Assembly (NCBI GenBank): GCA_963989385.1
Contig: OZ022501.1
Span: forward strand, 22,158,102 to 22,222,101
Reading direction: 5' to 3'
Length of the DNA: 64,000 bases
Source: Ctena decussata
Taxonomy: Eukaryota; Mollusca; Bivalvia; Lucinida; Lucinidae
Shown one piece after another: positions 38,383 through 49,803 of this stretch. The stretch's first letter is position 1, and each line of letters begins with the position of its first letter. Under the pieces are notes generated by a model, which searched no databases, was not told where the DNA came from, and saw only the letters and a list, made by a program, of their open reading frames with translations. The translations under genes and the position numbers were made by a program.

Positions 38383-38430
38383 AAAAGAAAACTTTGGTAG
38401 GATGCAGAAAACCCACCTTATTGATACCCT
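38383..38430 (-). repeat. Flank shared with the left side of the A2 copy at 17862
   Basis: Read on the minus strand this is AAGGTGGGTTT.CTGCATCCTACCAAAGTTTTC then T7, the same sequence that precedes AGCTCACCTGAGCC at 17821-17861. Confidence 0.8.
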
Positions 38431-38574
38431 CCTTTATAAGTAGGATTCATCGACTCGATTAGATTTTAGTGACTATAACATCAATCAGTTCAAGGTCAAC
38501 AGCATAGTAAGCAATTTGCAAATTGAGACTATGGAAAAGACACTGATGGGAACTTGTCATTACTACAGGCACAC

Positions 38575-39220
38575 ACTGCCCGAAGGGTGAGCATATAGTC
38601 AGCACTTTGTTTGTCCACCCTTCTGTCCATTGTCCATCATACTTGTCTGTAAAACATGTCTGAAAGGATTGAAGGGACTTTAATGAAATTCGACACACTG
38701 ATAGAGGGTGATAAGGGTAAATCCATAGTGCAAGAACCATAACCCTGATAGCATTGATTATGGAGATTTAGCCCTTCCTTATTTATCTCCAAAGTATGGA
38801 AAGAAACTGAAACTTGGCATGTTGATAGAGAGCCTTGAAGGGAAGTGCAGAGTGCAAGCCTCATAACTCTATCACATGTAATAATGGAGTTATTTACCTT
38901 CATACTTTGCAGCAATTATGGTAATACACTCATTTGGAATATACCTGTTAAAGTATGGTAGGGAATCAAATGAAACTTAATACATCGATAGATGGTATGA
39001 GGGGGAGTGCAGAGTGCAAAAACTGTAACCCTATCACAAGTGATAATGGGGTTATTTCTCTTCTTAATTGAAATATTATGTTTGTCTGGAGCATTTCTCT
39101 GACAGTTATGAAGATAATAATGAGAGGAAGTGTAGAGAGCAAGAGGTATAACCCATTCTCAAGTAATTACATAGTTATTAGTTCCAGTTATTTCCCTTCT
39201 TATTAAATTTTGTTAAAGTT
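38575..39220 (+). repeat. Element A4 fragment
   Basis: It opens CCCGAAGGGTGAGCATATAG and contains monomers with GAAACTTGGCATGTTGATAG and AAGTGCAGAGTGCAAG, homologous to 20041-21698 but much diverged and without either terminus intact. Confidence 0.65.
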
Positions 39221-39400
39221 GGGGCATCTAAAATAATTACTTTAATTTCCTTAAAATGGAACAGTTTCGTTTTACAATGCAGCAGTGCGCCCAGAAGGTG
39301 AAGCTGGAACTGCAAACAGTGCATGTCCAGATCAGACTGCTCTAGGATTGCAATGCTTGCACAGAGCTATCTGTCCCAATAGTTAGAATTTTTGCGTAAA
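39221..39400. mobile_element. TGATCAGACTGCTCC foldback family copy
   Basis: GGGGCATCTAAAATAATTAC at the left end, then GGAACAGTTTCGTTTTACAA, CCAGATCAGACTGCTCTAGG and CTATCTGTCCCAATAGTTAG. Left end matches the inverse of the right end of the copy at 44045-44217. A partial copy follows at 39545-39620. Confidence 0.6.
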
Positions 39401-39619
39401 TGTTTCTATTCCCTAGAGACAGCCTCCTCATATTTTGTCACGTTCTGGTGTTTTCTTCTGTGGCTCAGTTAACCCCTCCTTTACATCACTTAGACATTCA
39501 AAGTCTTTAAAAGATTTGCATCTTTATCTGACTACCGTGAAAAAGTTAGGTATTCGAACAAACATGCCTGAGCAAACGTTGTAGGCCCTGATCAGACTGC
39601 TCCCAGGAGCCTACTACAT

Positions 39620-40450
39620 TCGCAATTGAGCGAAAACCCCATTAAAGAGCAATTTGATATGTGGAAAATACAGAAATTAGTGGAATAATGGTTAACCTGT
39701 CCCAATACACAGAGAAAATATGGCAGATCAAAGGTTCTTTATTAGGAGCTATTGTTAAACAATAACATTAAGAGACATTTTATTATCTAATTTCTCTTCA
39801 ATAGCTCAAGCGGAAGACTCACAATTCCGATTCAAATAAGGTTCCCAAGAGTTTTAAAATCGAATAGCTCGTTAAAGTTGCAACTAAATAGCGAGAGAAA
39901 TTGCAACTAAATAGAGATGAGGTAGTTAAGAGCCCATCAGACAAGTGGTTGGCAAAGGTCAGTTAGGAGGCAGATTTTGCATATGGAACTGAATCATTAA
40001 ATGGGACCTATCGTGAAACGGACAGACATGCGCCAACAGCAGTCTCAGACTTAATAACAGGGGTTATGGTCAGTAAGGATCAGTGAACTTCAGTGATTCA
40101 TGAAATCGTGTACACTGAAGCAATGCCTCTAGTTTATGTAAAAAGACGTACTTTTTGTTATGTATGAAGGCTTGTCAGAAAATTATGTTCATTCCTAAAA
40201 GCTGAAAACATTTCCCTGCGAGTTCACTGACTTTTCTAGAAGGCAAAACTTCAAATGTGGGTGAGCGCATGTGTACATGCATGAGTGCGTGAGTGAATGT
40301 AGATCTAAGCATGAATGTGTTAAAATGCAGTTCTGAAAGGGCATAGTCCGTTTGCTCCCAAATGCAAACGGCATCCCCAGTATTTTCTAAAAAATGGTGA
40401 GAGGTAGAAATTTTTTGAATTGCTAATTCTTAATTTTCATCCTATACATA
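39620..40450. other. Unassigned stretch
   Basis: No gene or named repeat recognised. Confidence 0.45.
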
Positions 40451-40597
40451 AAATCGAAAGTTTTATGTGAAACTCGAGGATTTTTGTTCTTTTAAAGCTG
40501 GCTAATCACGGTCATTTACAATGACGAAACTATAGTGAGAAGCTTGCAGCGATACCTCATGATAAAATTTTCCATCCTGATAGAGCAATATAAAATA
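40451..40597 (-). repeat. Repeat also present at 56205-56275 plus 56897-57000 (empty site)
   Basis: On the minus strand it contains GGTATCGCTGCAAGCTTCTC, then ACTATAGTTTCGTCATT, then ATGACCGTGATTAGCC. The paralogue at 56.2-57.0 kb has the same blocks but is split by a 623-bp TA-flanked insertion at this point. Confidence 0.8.
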
Positions 40598-40602
40598 CAC
40601 AG

Positions 40603-42095
40603 AAACTAGAAAATGTGTTTATGAAACACTATGCCCCCAACCGTATGCTTGCCTCTAAAAAGGTTCATCCCATAATGTTTATGTCAGAAAGGGGTTTTAA
40701 TCGGTTCATGATCTTAGCCTGTAACTGTATGCCAAATATAAGGAATATAACCTAGCGGTTCTTCAGATATTTTGTTCACAAAGTTATTCATATGAGCCGC
40801 GACGTGAGAAAACCAACAATGTGGTCGTGCGTCCAGCGCAGACTCAGATCAGCCTGGGCATCCGCCCAGTCTGATCAGAGTCTTCGCTTTCCGCATGAAG
40901 GTAGCTTAGTCCCTCGGCTACCCTTTAAGCGCTTAGCAAAGAGTCTGATCAGACTGGGTGAATGCCCAGGCTGATCTGAGTCTGCGTTTGGCGGACGACC
41001 ACATTGTTGATTTTTCTCGTGTCGCGGCTCATATAACTTCTTCATATACAAAATGCCTGTCTGAAAAGGAAAAAATTCTACCAAAAAGTTATGAAATAGG
41101 CTCAAAAGTTAATCAGTTCATCTACACCTTGGTCCAAACTGTATGCCATATATAAAGATCATACCGTTCTCCAGATATTTTGTTCACAAACTTGTTCCTA
41201 TACATTTGTAGTATACGCATATGTCTTAAAAAGGGGAACAACTTAACCGAAAATTTACGAAATATGCTCAAACGATAATCACGTCATCTGCACTTTGGTC
41301 TGTAACTTTATGCCAAGTATCAGGATCTTAGCTTATGCGGTTCTTCAGATTTTTTGTTCACAAGGTTGTTTCTAAAAAATGACAAAGTCATAACTCCTGA
41401 ATGACGAGATCTGAGGAAGAAAACAGAAATTCGGGTTCACTTGTTTTCCATGTTCATGCTGCATATAAGATTTCAAGTTCCTATCTCTGATGGTTCTTGA
41501 CCGTATGTAAGGGTACCTTTGTACCACAGGCCACAATGCACTGTCGAAAAAGGGGCATAATTCGGTCAAAAATTCACGAAGTTTTTTTCAAAAGTTAATC
41601 AGGTCATCTACACCTTGGGCAATGTCTTCCTGCAAAAAAACACGATCCTAGCGTCAGGGGTTCTTGAGATATTTTGTTCACAAGGTTCCATAGGCTTACA
41701 ATGCACTACGTCGAAAAAGGGGCATAACTACATCAAAACTTCACGATTTTTTGTTCCAAAAGTTAATCAGGTCATCTACACCTTGGGCAATGCCATCCCG
41801 CGAAAAATCATGATCCTAGCATCAGGGGTTCTTGAGATATTTTGTTGACATTAAGGTTCCATAGACTAAGTCCAAAAAGGGACATAACTCTGGAAATACG
41901 TGACTGGCGGAAAAAAAGAGAAAAAATACGGGTCCGCAAATTTTTCTTGCACATGCCACATATAAAAATTCAAGATCCTAGCTTAAGCGGTTCTTGAGTT
42001 TCCCAACGGCCAAAAAGCGTTTCGGACAGACGGACGGACAGACGCACAGGCCCAAACCAATATGCCCCCTCAACTTCTCTGAAGTTGGGGGCATA
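40603..42095 (-). mobile_element. Tandem-array element A5 (HINE/Pearl-like), minus strand
   Basis: Perfect 11-bp subterminal inverted repeats ATGCCCCCAAC (40631-40641) and GTTGGGGGCAT (42084-42094). Read on the minus strand it opens TTTTTATGCCCCCAACTTC with a long hairpin (42061-42095), then a GTCC/GTCT microsatellite (42024-42050), then monomers with GTAAGGATCCTGATACTTGG-like blocks and, at the end, hairpin GTGTTT-CAT-AAACAC (40615-40629) followed by ATTTTCTAGTTT. A GAGCC foldback is nested at 40794-41030. Confidence 0.7.
40794..41030. mobile_element. GAGCCGCGACACGA foldback MITE, copy 3 (TSD ATAT)
   Basis: 237 bp, arms about 95 bp. Flanks ATAT at 40790-40793 and 41031-41034. Nested inside element A5, so it inserted after A5. 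Confidence 0.93.
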
Positions 42096-42372
42096 AAAAG
42101 ACTGACATACACTGACATACAGTCTTTCTTTTCTCTTTTAAAATGCATTGTTGCCCCTGTTCAACAGCAGTCCTGTTCCCCGCATGTCACAATCTTTAAG
42201 GGTTGTGTATGCATTCTGTTAATGCAAATTCTATATGATAAAAATTGTCCGGGCATCGACAGAACTTTGTATGTTAGTTCAAGCACAATTCTGTGTAGAC
42301 GAAGTTACTAGTCGACTCGGAAAGAATATGGTGCTATGGTAGAAAGGGTAAATAACAAAAACCGTAACAGGA

Positions 42373-42601
42373 CCAGGGGTCGTATTCATAAAATGACTTG
42401 AGTCGTTGCTATGCTGTTGCTAAGGCTAAAGTTCTGTAAAGGAGATTCCCTACAACTATGAAAGTTGCTCTGGAGGAACAGTCTTTGTAAGACTGTTCCT
42501 CCAGAGCAAATTTCATAGTTGTTGGGAATCTCCTTCAACAAGATTTAGCCTTAGCAACAGCATAGCAACGACTTAAGTTGTTTTATGAATACGGCCCCTG
42601 G
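42373..42601. mobile_element. Foldback MITE, CGTATTTATAAAACGACTTA family, copy 2
   Basis: CCAGGGGTCGTATTCATAAA ... mirrored by ...TTATGAATACGGCCCCTGG. The centre has CTGGAGGAACAGTCTTTGTA, inverse to the right side. Confidence 0.88.
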
Positions 42602-43770
42602 TGACAATTTTTAAAGATGCGCTGTTTATAGACGCTCTTATGAGTGATGCTTTAATTTTTATCACGCCAAACTTTTTTGTAATCTTTCTTGGGTTCTGCT
42701 GGCGAAGAATGCGGAAAATTGAAAATGCCGCCCTCAACCTCTGACGTTGTGTCAAAACAAAATGTGCCTTATCGCATGCGACGTGCAATTAGGCACGTTT
42801 GCTTTTGGCAGGGCGTCGAAAGACACATTGATAGCTACAAAATGAAAATAACACTTTTCATGTATTTATTGAGAAAAGGAGAAAATAACACTATTTGTAG
42901 ATTTTATGACGCAAGAGATCGACTTAAATATCTCACAACATATGCGTCATTTATTTAAATAAACTCACCAAATGGCTTTGGAAGAAAGGTCAAACTATAA
43001 AGAGGATAGACCCTATCTGATTTATTTTTCTGTGTAATGATCTTTTATTTTATCAAGTGCCACTTTTGGTGTTCATAACAGAAATGATTTGATCTTATAC
43101 TGAACAAAAACAAAACAAAACAAAAAGAAACAAACAAAACAAAACAAAAAAAACAAGCAAATTCTGTGTTTCTTTCAACGCTTTTAGTTAAAATTATTAA
43201 CCTTTTCTTGAGCGTCAGCGCTTGCGTTTTTCATATTATTTTTTTCCAACAATTTTGCGTCAGTTTCATTTGTGGTCTACCAACGTGTTACTGGGTATAC
43301 CATTGGACGGAAACGTGGTTTGCGCCCAGTTTGGTGTTAGCACCTAGAAAACGACGCAAAACTGCATGCAGGTTAATAACTCACACGAAATTGCCGAGAA
43401 AAGAAAGCGATTTGTGTTGCAGTGGGCCTGACGTCGAGCCAAGAAATATTGTAATGTCTAGGTTACAAGTGATGTAATTTTTATGATGCGATATGTTTAG
43501 ACATGATGTGATTTCTGATAAGCACCGTGCATCTAGACCCTTTTGTGAAGATTTAAGGTAATTGTTTTAAAAAAACTTTACGAACTACTTTTATTTTTGT
43601 AAACAACACTGAAAAAATTATGTCGCAATTTCACAAGTGGTTCTGGTTGACCATCAATTTTGAATTCAATGAAAACTCTCATCTTTTAAACGCAATGGAA
43701 GACTAGAAAATTGTATACGTATGCCACCAATGATGCCCCCTTGCCTGTCACTGGATAGTTTAAATCTCAA
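42602..43770. other. Unassigned stretch
   Basis: A CAAAACAAAACAAA microsatellite at about 43108-43156. Open frames at 42689-42958 and 43166-43477 show no family resemblance or splice context. I do not call a gene. Confidence 0.45.
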
Positions 43771-43990
43771 GGGGCCGCCGTATTTATAAAACGACTTGAG
43801 TGGTTGTTATGCTAAGGCTAACTTTCTACGAATGAGATTCCCTACAACTATGAAATTTTCTCTGGAGGAACAGTCTGAAAAAGACTGTTCCTCCAGAGCA
43901 AATTTCATAGTTGTAGGGAATCTCCTTTATAGAAATTTAGCCTTAGCAACTGCATAGCAACATATTAAGTGGTTTTATAAATACGAGCCC
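43771..43990. mobile_element. Foldback MITE, CGTATTTATAAAACGACTTA family, copy 3
   Basis: Ends GGGGCCGCCGTATTTATAAA and ATAAATACGAGCCC. The inner arms GAGATTCCCTACAACTATGA and their inverse are well kept. Confidence 0.87.
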
Positions 43991-44044
43991 AGAGCGTGTT
44001 TTCTTTTCTTTTTGTTTCCTTCCTTTTTTGGTTTGTTTTGTGTT

Positions 44045-44217
44045 CGATAGGTCTGAACAAACAGAGAAGACCTTGTTCAGACTGCTTCTCGAGGGGCAGT
44101 CCGATCAGGATATACAATGTCCATTTTTCCATCTGCATCTTTTGGACGCATTACTATTTTTGTAAAACAAAACTGTTCAGTTTTAAGTGCAATTTCTCTA
44201 GTTAATTTAGGTGCCCC
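44045..44217. mobile_element. TGATCAGACTGCTCC foldback family, minus copy
   Basis: Contains CTTGTTCAGACTGCTTCTCG, then GGGGCAGTCCGATCAGG, and ends AACTGTTCAGTTTTAAGTGC...TTAGGTGCCCC, inverse of the GGGGCATCTAAA start of the copy at 39221. Confidence 0.6.
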
Positions 44218-44573
44218 AATTTATATTGATCACGCACGGGCATTCTTGAATCAAAGAAACTCCGCGGCGGAAAACATCTAGGCAGGGTATTAAAAGAGGA
44301 ACTGTTTTTTTTTGTCTTTTCTTTTTTTTTTTAGAAAAAGGGGGCGGGGTGAATTTGTTTTGTAGAATTTCATTTGATTTCGCTAGTGGTTACATGTAGC
44401 AATAACAGCCTTGTTGCCTGACCAAAGGACTTGGTATGATTATGACCATTTTCGGGCCAAACTGAATATCGACCTTCCTTCTGAAAAAAACCTCAAATTG
44501 CATGGTTTCTGTTGCTTATTATTAGAGTAAATGGGACAAGCAGAAAAAGTGTTTCTTTTTTGTTTATTCTCAG

Positions 44574-44780
44574 CAGAGTTCTAGATATGACCAAGTATTT
44601 GATGATAACTGAGGGATATTTTTTTTTATTATTTCTCATTGAAACCATATGTTGTGACCCCTCATATGAACCGTGTCGTCGAGACGGTTCAGATGCAGGG
44701 TCACAACATATGTTTTTATGCAGAATTAACAAAAAATTATCCCGATCTATCACAAATACTCCCTCTTATCTAGGACTCTG
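44574..44780. mobile_element. Foldback MITE, GAGACGGTTC family, copy 5
   Basis: Closely matches copy 1: CAGAGTTCTAGATATGACC, TTTCTCATTGAAACCATATG, centre GACCCCTCATATGAACCG / GAGACGGTTCAGATGCAGGG, end CCCTCTTATCTAGGACTCTG. Confidence 0.85.
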
Positions 44781-44860
44781 TCTCTGTATATAACATGATT
44801 TCAGACATGTCTGTACTGTTGTTTTAATTATCTAAAAGAAGAGCCGTTCCTATAACATAT

Positions 44861-45097
44861 GAGCCGCGACACGACAAAACCAACAATGTGGTTGTGCGCC
44901 CAACGCAGACTCAGATCAGCCTGGGCATCCGCCCAGTCTGATCAGAGTCTTCGTTGTCCGCATGGAGGTACATGTAGCTTAGACTCTTAGCTACCCTTGA
45001 AGCACTGTGCAAAGACTCTGATCAGTCTGGGCGGTTGCTGATCTGAGTCTACGCTGGGGCGCATAACCACTTTGTTGGTTTTCTCATGTCGTGGCTC
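44861..45097. mobile_element. GAGCCGCGACACGA foldback MITE, copy 4 (TSD ATAT)
   Basis: 237 bp with flanks ATAT at 44857-44860 and 45098-45101. The central spacer has a small TACATG insertion (GGAGGTACATGTAGC) relative to other copies. Confidence 0.92.
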
Positions 45098-45900
45098 ATA
45101 TATAACGGAAGACTCTAAAAACAAGTTTTATAGCACTCGATAATAGGATTGTCTTGGCATGCTAATAAGTGGGATAGCATTGCTGACCAGGTGTTGCGTT
45201 ACTCTACCCACTCAAGTTTGAAGGCCCACAGATGCGTAAAATACATTTCTTCGAATCAAATGAACTGTGTACTAGATAATATCCTGTAGAAGGATGGACC
45301 ATACAGGTCCATACTTGCAATTTAATGTCTTTTACAACAGTATTTCAGTTAACATCAGGACGACGGGAGTAAGATGGAAAAAAATGATGTGTGCAATTGC
45401 AAACCCGTTCACAGTTGAAGAGATTCCCGCCTCCAGCAGCAGGAATCGAAAGTGGGCCGCTACTTTTGCAGACTCATTGCGCTAAAGGGGCTCCCAAATT
45501 TCTTCTTGTCCTATAGTTAAGAAAACGAATTTCCACAATGTATGAAATTTCTGTAAATGGGCAGTTTTAATGTTGAGGTAACTGGAAAAATGCGTAAATG
45601 GGCAGTTTTAATGTTGAGGTAACTGGAAAAATATCCCCAACTCTACAAGTTTGGTAGATAAAAATAAACATAAGGCCTCAATTCCAGCACATTTAAATAT
45701 TTTCATGGCATGTTTTAATATCAAGAATTTGTATGTAAACCATGAAATGTTTTGAAGACAGCATTGATACGACAATCAAATTCCATTTTTTTTGTCACAA
45801 AATGTCTGAAAAAAGCGTGGGCTACGTTTTCATATTCGACAGTTATGGACCAAGATGAAAATGGTCTAAATAGGTTTTGAGCAATTTCAGTAATCACAGC
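45098..45900. other. Unassigned stretch with a 41-bp tandem duplication
   Basis: GTAAATGGGCAGTTTTAATG... repeats once with a 41-bp period at 45553-45634. The frame 45294-45485 (TTG start) has no family I recognise. Confidence 0.5.
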
Positions 45901-45904
45901 ACTC

Positions 45905-46060
45905 CTTATCTGAAACACTTACATCTCAAACTACCCCCTTATATCAAAGACTAAAGTTAGGAAAATTTTCCTACTTTTCTAGATTTCAAGCTGGGTACCT
46001 CAAACTACTGGTATCTCAAAGCTAAATAATTTTTTCTGAGATTAGAAAATTTAATTAAAG
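45905..46060. repeat. TCTCAAACTAC palindrome repeat, diverged copy
   Basis: Related to the CTCGATATCTCAAAGT family: CATCTCAAACTACCC, GGTACCTCAAACTACTGGTA and TCTCAAAGCTAAATAATTTT. Also at 46638-46852 and 58094-58260. Confidence 0.5.
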
Positions 46061-46277
46061 AGGAGATGCACTTCAACAACTGTGAAATATCGAGAGTTGG
46101 TCTAAATGGTTGGGTAATGCCCTGTTTTCCAACCTAGGCGTTTTAGACGACAGAAAAAAAATGTGCAAAAAAAAAATGAAGTTGTAGAACGCCTTGAGCG
46201 GAGACAGTAATATTTACCATATGGCGCAAGGCTACTGTTCAGATAACCTGACTGAATTTTAGGAAAATTCCATAAAT

Positions 46278-46513
46278 GAGCCGCGACACGAGAAAACCAA
46301 CAAAGTGGTTGTGCGCCCAGCGCAGACTCAGATCAGCCTGGGCATCCGCCCAGTCTGATCAGAGTCTTCGCTGTCCACATGGAGGTAACTTAGACCCTTA
46401 GCTACTCTTTAAACGCTAAGCGATAAGTCTGATCTGAATGGGTGGCTGCCCAGGCTGATCTGAGTCTGCGCTAGGCGCACAGCCACTTTGTTTGGTTTCT
46501 CGTGTCGCGGCTC
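46278..46513. mobile_element. GAGCCGCGACACGA foldback MITE, copy 5 (TSD AAAT)
   Basis: 236 bp with AAAT at 46274-46277 and 46514-46517. Confidence 0.92.
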
Positions 46514-46637
46514 AAATATTTGTTTGAGTTATGCCCGTTTTCTGTCACAGGATTGCTTATCTTCACAATTACCATAGCTTTAAGGTGACTGAGCACACTT
46601 TCAGGAGGAGCCACTCTGTCATCTTGTTATTTTATTA

Positions 46638-46852
46638 GAGTCAGCTCTCGATATCTCAAAGTCAAAGATCATCACGAACTACTGATATCTCAAAGTAAAT
46701 TTTCTGTGTCCAGAAAATTTACTTTGAGATATCAGTAGTTTGAGAAAAAGGGAGTTGAAATGCAAAAAAGCAAGAAATAAGTATAAACTATTTTTTGTAT
46801 ATAAGAAAGTACTTTGAGATATCAGCGTTCGAGGCATCGAGAGTTGACTGTA
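46638..46852. mobile_element. TIR/foldback element, CTCGATATCTCAAAGT family
   Basis: It begins AGTCAGCTCTCGATATCTCA and ends with the inverse ATCGAGAGTTGACTGT. A strong inner hairpin AGTAAATTTTCTGTGTCC / AGAAAATTTACTTTGAGATA lies at 46690-46735. About 215 bp, non-coding. A degenerate copy lies at 58094-58260. Confidence 0.75.
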
Positions 46853-47027
46853 TCTTCTCAATAGTGGTCAAAGACTTTCCTCCTCCTGAAGCAAATTTTT
46901 GCCTCTAAGGTTACACGCCTTCTGGAAAAGTTTCGTCCTTCATGGAAGCAAGTTTTGTATCCATTTAAAAAAATTGCGAACCTAAAATGCAAAAAGTGTT
47001 TATAAAAACTGCTTACCCAGCAGGCAC

Positions 47028-47127
47028 ACAAGGTTGAACCAAGCTTGAATCAACCTTGATTCAACGTCGTGGCGTTGAATCAAGGTTGAATCAAGGTTGA
47101 TTCAACCTTGTGTGCCCAGTGGGTAGT
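47028..47127. repeat. Small TTGATTCAAC palindrome repeat, clearest copy
   Basis: CCCAGCAGGCACACAAGGTT opens it and AACCTTGTGTGCCCAGTGGG closes it, an almost exact inverse, with stacked GAATCAACCTTGATTCAA motifs between. Confidence 0.85.
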
Positions 47128-48000
47128 TACAAAGCAGTAGAACAGTTGCTATGAAATATGTGTACTTATATATTTCGGATAATGACACTGTATCCCTATT
47201 CTCAGTTGCTAACGTGACTATTGTATGAAAAGTTACGTTGTTCTGCTAGAGTACTACATGTATCACCAATTAATGGTGTTTATAAACAGAGTTTGTAAAA
47301 TAACAAAAAATATTGATCAGTTCGAAAATGGTCATTAGCCAGAAATTAGTCAGCGTTGCCACATTTGCCAGTGGTGCAAAAGTTTTCACCGTAATTATCA
47401 TAAATATTTGGACAGATTCGGGCAATTGTTTTAGCAAACAGTGTAGATCTAGATTTTCAAAGACTAGTAATTTTAATAAGCATCTACAACGTTTTCCCTT
47501 CGCCAGCTGCTGAGCACTTTTTTTTAGTAAGGTTGTTAAACAATAACGAGATATAAATTTCTTTGAGAATGGTTCTACTGGCCTTATTAGCAAAGCGTTT
47601 TGGTATATATGCATATGCCGTTTCAGTTAAGAACTTAAGAATAGCTACTTTACTGATGTATTAACACAAAAACTAACGAACTTTTCATCTGTTTCCCTGA
47701 TGATAATTTTGATTTTCCGCTACTTATATCAGGAAAAAAGTGGATGCAGTGGCGGGGTATCACACAGTCGTTTGCGATGCTTTTACTTTTAACTCTTAAA
47801 CTAACACACTTTTCTTTGAAATGACACACAAAACCTGGCCAGCTTCATAAACAAAAAACAGATCTTTTCATTGATTTGCTAGAAGACAGTATGAAAGTGT
47901 CTATAACATCATGTCAAGTAGATGATTTTGTTCTCAATTAAATTTAATGCCTGCATTTGTGATATCAGCTCTCCAGGTGCCTTTTCATCAGCAAAACTAC
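47128..48000. other. Unassigned stretch
   Basis: Nothing recognised. The minus frame 47614-47270 has no family resemblance. Confidence 0.45.
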
Positions 48001-48018
48001 AGTGGCTTCTGGGGGCAC

Positions 48019-48049
48019 AGCTTTTGATTGAGGTCAGTATATTGGTAAT

Positions 48050-48085
<36 letters not shown>

Positions 48086-48211
48086 GAGGGTCATAAAATT
48101 TTTGTCACCTATCGGGGGGGGGGGTGGGGGGGGGGGGGTCGGTAAAATAATTCTGCTGAGACTGGGGTGGGGGGCATACAGATTTTGATTGAGGTCAATA
48201 TATAGGTAATA

Positions 48212-48270
<59 letters not shown>

Positions 48271-48372
48271 AGGGTTTGGGAGATCATAAAATTCTTTGTC
48301 ACCTATCGGGGGGGGGGGGGGGGGGGGGGGGTCGGAAAAATAATTCTGCTGAGACGGGGGGGGGGGGTTTGG
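48019..48372 (+). repeat. 161-bp tandem duplication with GT and G runs
   Basis: TTTTGATTGAGGTCAGTATA at 48022 and TTTTGATTGAGGTCAATATA at 48183 start two copies, each followed by a GT dinucleotide run (48052-48080 and 48214-48269), GGGTCATAAAAT-type sequence, CACCTATC and a G-run. The C-rich stretch 48399-48423 closes the region. Frames here (Pro/His- or Val/Cys-rich) are artefacts. Confidence 0.9.
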
Positions 48373-48423
48373 TGAACCATATGAAAATGTACCCGGCCTC
48401 CCCCCCTCCCCCCCCCACACACA

Positions 48424-49803
48424 CCTGATAATAAATGACTCGTCTCTTAGTACGGGCAACTTTGTTGTACGCAGCAGTCTGCTTTTGTTAAAATGGCATC
48501 TGAAACTGAAAACGCAAAGCCAGTTGCAAGTTAAAAGAGGAGCAAACCTTGGAATGAAAAAGAAGAGATAACGCCAGAGTATTTAAAAAAGCAGTTCGCT
48601 GCCTGCATGGAACCAGTATTGGAAGTCATCTGCTATTTTTGAGAAGGACGTTTTGACTTCGTGGGACCTCCTGCCAACTGGAAAATTGATGACATTTCTT
48701 GAACTTGCCACATTGCGACTGCACTTGCCAGCTGTTGATCTAATCCCCAACAAGCAGGTGCTTACATCCTGTGCGTAAACACACAAGGAGTTAAAGTAAA
48801 GGCGGCAACGGTCTGTTTTCTTTTTGTTGGTGCTGACAAGTTAGTACTACTTAGTCTTAAAATACATATGATTGTTTGTGACCGAAATCTAATTCTTGCG
48901 AAGACTTCTTCTTCTAGCTCCTGCAATGGATTGATTCTGTCTCAGAAAAAACGCGGTCTTCTTTTCAATTTCTGCCTTCGTCTCCGCTCGTTTCCTTGAG
49001 CACGACGCTGAGAATGGTCCGGTGCTTGCTTAAGATTGTAACTTTTCATGCTCAACATCATGCTCAACATTGCAATGAGCATGAAAACGTTCTCAAAAGT
49101 TTTATAACCTCGGATTTATTCTTAGATTCAGAAATATTGCTCTCTTGAGTCTGAGAATGCTCAATTGTGTTCAAAAACTGCCATCTAAGAAAGTAAATCG
49201 TTGGTTTTATGGTCGCAAATTTCACGGCGTTTTACGGCGACGCATCAGCGGTACCGTAAATCGCAATTTGCGACCCTAAAACCGACGTAGACATTTTTTT
49301 TCAATACAGAGAAGCCCCATGCTTAGGCTAATATGCTTTTTTCACCTTTTTCATTTTCCAAAGTGTACAACTTTACGACCAAAGCAAGTGCTTTCAGTTA
49401 CAAGAAGTCAACCAATGAGAAGAAATGTTACCTAATGGCGTAGGGTTTCTGACAGCACTGCATATCATAAGTTATACTGTCGCAAATGTTTGACGTTATC
49501 CGAAAAGACGTCGCGGGCATTAAACTGTATTACATGTATATATTGTTATTCTACATTTTCTTACATCATAATTTCTTCGTTTAAATAATTCACACTTCCA
49601 ATCCTTTAAATCTATCCTTCAGATGTAGTGACCTTTAAGCACGCACACCTGTCAGGCTCAGCATCATGGTGACGTTTGGTGCAGTGACATTTAAAGCTAA
49701 AAAGAAGGTGGATTGGTTATGGAAAACAACAAATCATGACATAAACCAACATGTTATGTATATTCTGTAGTTTGTGAAACCAGTGAAATCGGTGCGGGAT
49801 ATA
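48424..49803. other. Unassigned stretch, one small foldback
   Basis: 49203-49286 is a short imperfect foldback, GGTTTTATGGTCGCAAATTT with AATTTGCGACCCTAAAACC. 48493-48780 has a broken frame starting MASETENAKPVAS with early stops and no family I recognise. Confidence 0.45.

Noticed and set aside
40792..40974. Possible small protein reading SRDVRKPTMWSCVQRR
   Set aside because: It comes entirely from the GAGCC foldback MITE and the same peptide appears at each copy and on both strands.
43166..43477. 103-codon frame
   Set aside because: Hydrophobic start then mixed sequence, with no recognised domain, and it begins in low-complexity DNA. It may be chance.
47270..47614. 114-codon minus-strand frame
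   Set aside because: No family resemblance, no splice context, AT-rich composition like its surroundings.
48109..48459. Pro/His-rich and Val/Cys-rich frames
   Set aside because: Low-complexity GT, G and C runs.
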